A program made the translations under genes and the position numbers. From Micromussa lordhowensis (taxonomy: Eukaryota; Cnidaria; Anthozoa; Scleractinia; Lobophylliidae), in assembly GCA_964020085.1 (NCBI GenBank), contig OZ026601.1, positions 36,123,101 to 36,187,100 on the forward strand: a stretch of 64,000 nucleotides of DNA, in the 5' to 3' direction. The notes under the pieces were generated by a model. The model was not told the origin of the DNA, searched no databases, and saw only the letters and a program-made list of their open reading frames with translations. Within the stretch, counting starts at the first letter, position 1. Each line of letters begins with the position of its first letter. Positions 61,842 to 64,000 of the stretch are shown one piece after another.

Positions 61842-62028
61842 GTGAGTAGTGAGACCCATGTATGGAATGTTATCTAACGCGCTTTCCGCAGAATTCTGTG
61901 TACTTCCGATAACTTTTCCTCCCCGCCACGCAAAGCACATTCTGAGAGGAAAGCAAACTCGACTTACGTATGCCGCGCAAAAATTATGTAACTGATCATT
62001 ACAACGGTCGTACGTCATTTGCAATGTT

Positions 62029-63890
62029 TTTTGCTGCGGAGCGAGCGTAGCGAGCGTAGCAGCAGTTCATAATCTAAATATAAAAGAAAGGTAGAAAAAT
62101 TTGAGATTTTGCCATGCTTTTTAGCCTCGCTTTCAGCGGACCACAATGCTTTGCGCTGTGGTAGAGCCTCGTTTTCAGCGGACCACAATGCTCTGCGCTG
62201 CAAAGAGCCTCGCTTTCAGCGGACCACAATGCACTGCGCATTGCCTCAATTCGAGACCAAGAACATAAGCAACTGAGAAGTTCTAACATAACATAACATA
62301 AGATCTTCTACACTGTCGTCTTGCTTTTTCGAGTTTCGACGCCAGTTCAGGCGAGTGCCAGGGTTCAGCCAGTGTTCAGAATGCGAATTTTCGAAATTTT
62401 TGATTTCGAGACGTTCAGATAGAGCTTTTCGAGAGCTTTGGACGTTGAAGTTTACTACACGTTAATTATTTGAAATACCCGTTGAAAAGTCCTGTCATTC
62501 TGGATTAACTTGTAGGTCAACGCGTCACGAAATAATTCACAAGGTATAGTGGTGTCACTTTATCACACATTACATGCCGCAAGATTGATTCAAATGCCTG
62601 CAAAAAAAAAGTAGAGGTCGTGTTTCTTTTCATCTGCAACGGCAAGGCGTAAGAAGCCGAAAGACTCGTTTAGCTCTGATTGGGCTGAAAAATTAGCAGA
62701 GAGTGACAAAGGCTCTTACTTCGATCAGGAGCAATGGCTAAATGAACGAGCAGCCAAGCGCCGAATGCGATTCGTCGCTTTCCTCGTCAACATGTAGCGC
62801 AAGCCGGTCAAAAATTACGGTTGAAGAACCTCTTGCAGATCTGGAAAGCACTGAAACATGGCAAAAGTTCTATGGCCACGCTATCGTAGCCGGTCAAAGA
62901 CTACAGGAGAAGATCAACGAACCGGTGACCTGTCGCTTTTGTCAGGAAAGCGCAGAACTTGTGAAGAATTTAGGAAGTAAAAACGGACGTGGTTCCATTT
63001 GCATGTTTCAGTGCCAGAACGAAAGCTGTCCGTCGCACGAAACTAATCTTCCATTTCCGACGATGAAAAAAAAGCAGGGCGCTCGCGATAAATTGTGCAT
63101 CGGTTCTTGGCTTTCGAGCTATCGATGGCGGTCACGCGACAGTCTCAAAGGATTTTAGTTTTCTTGGTCTGTCGTCGATAAACAGAAAATGCAGTGTATT
63201 CCCGCCACGTCCCGCGTAAAGATTTGGCCTGCTGCATATCAGCTGTCAAATGCCTATTGTTGTTGCAAGATGATCCCTCGCTGGTAAACATCAAAATGGA
63301 TGATTAGGTGTTATAATCCTATTGCGGTTAAGATGCCGCAAAAATATATTTTGTTTCTCGGAACGAAAATTTTGGAAAGTTAAGCATACGTTTTTAACTC
63401 CAAGTCGGCAGCCCTGAACCGATTTAGCTGAAATTTGGCCAGCTTATTGTCAGATTGTTTTTCTTGAAAAGCGTGTCGGCGATTTTTGTTTTCTTTTTCC
63501 GTTTTCGAATAATCGTCATTTTTTCGAAGGAAATGCTGATGATTTGTCCCCTCTGACTTTATCCTATTGTCACAAAAGAAACAAATAAAAACTGAGACAC
63601 GGTTTTTTAGTAAAACGTGTCAAGAACCAAATGCGATGTTTATCGTTCTCTTCCGACCATTCTTAGCGGGACTTGAGTTGACTTTACACAGACATATGTT
63701 TTCGCAAAAAAACGTCTCAATTACGCTATCTCTTACGATTTTGAGATTTTTAAAGGAATGAGCCATAATCTGGAAATATTCAGCTTTCAGAAAATGTTTG
63801 GTTTGTTGGGGTTTATAAGAGAAATGAAAGCGCTACAGAGATCCGCGCGCGGAAGGTTCTGAAGGGTGTATATAAGGGTGTAGATAAATG
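62029..63890 (+). mobile_element. Mutator-like element, copy B
   Basis: Left end GCTGCGGAGCGAGCGTAGCG, right end CGCGGAAGGTTCTGAAGGGTG. Inverse of copy A inside the giant element. Carries a decayed transposase N-terminus. Lies after the last visible collagen exon. Confidence 0.75.
62742..63218 (+). pseudogene. Mutator-like transposase N-terminal remnant, frameshifted
   Basis: Starts MNEQPSAECDSSLSSSTCSA, with TCRFCQESAEL and CMFQCQNESCPSHETN (zinc-binding cysteines). Around 63065-63090 an A8 tract shifts the frame; the expected continuation is in another frame, with ASVLGFRAIDGGHATVSKDF then SFLGLSS. This matches, by recall, the cnidarian Mutator-type transposase family with VLGFRAIGxGH and C-x2-C motifs. 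The catalytic region is absent. Confidence 0.7.
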
Positions 63891-64000
63891 TCGATTAATA
63901 GATTGATCAGGTCGATTCGCCGCAAACAGGTAACAATGTGAAGTTTTCGATAGTACTGCCGCCTGCCAAAACTTGAACGTAGTTTAAGTATTTTTTCTGA

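Noticed and set aside
60985..61060. tRNA gene on the minus strand
   Set aside because: The same head is followed by a SINE body shared with 25631-25890.

Overview
This is an intron-rich metazoan window, most likely from an anthozoan cnidarian such as a stony coral. That assignment is an inference from the gene families and the repeat content (tRNA-derived SINEs, TTAA- and TA-flanked MITEs, Mutator-like fragments); no marker gene fixes the species.

The backbone is one plus-strand gene: the C-terminal half of a clade-type fibrillar collagen, open at both window edges. I can place 39 exons. Exons 1-33 encode an uninterrupted Gly-X-Y helix, nearly all as 45-, 54- or 108-bp phase-0 exons that start with a Gly codon. 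They end at 55631 with GPPG. Exons 34-35 form the C-telopeptide and linker. Exons 36-39 (57954-61841) encode most of the COLFI C-propeptide. Its last part, with the eighth cysteine, lies beyond the window or was not found.

One collagen intron (5195-31110) is 25.9 kb, against 0.1-2.5 kb for the others. Almost all of it is a 24.6-kb block (about 5708-30283) bounded by long imperfect inverted repeats. Each repeat carries a minisatellite whose 45-bp unit contains a roughly 32-bp palindrome. Inside are three spliced genes. Two are on the minus strand: a Dbf4-like protein (exons 16617-16062 and 14151-13382) and a 9-exon DDE-transposase-like protein (12079-7385; DUF7869-like by recall) with two in-frame TAG codons. 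The third is a 10-exon plus-strand gene (17221-29077) encoding a ParB-like plus SAM-methyltransferase-like protein. The Dbf4-like and ParB/methyltransferase genes diverge from a shared 0.6-kb spacer. I interpret the block as a giant DNA transposon, or relic of one, carrying a DDE recombinase, a ParB/methyltransferase protein and a putative CDC7-kinase activator. This is the main candidate for an undescribed system.

The other introns hold smaller mobile elements: three TTAA-flanked 0.4-kb MITEs, three Tigger/pogo-type TA-flanked elements, a Mutator-like MITE with an exact 9-bp target duplication, two oppositely oriented Mutator-like elements, a TTAA element carrying two facing exon fragments (P2X7-ballast-like and THAP), LINE 3' fragments, SINEs, microsatellites, a 681-bp tandem duplication and several near-perfect palindromes.
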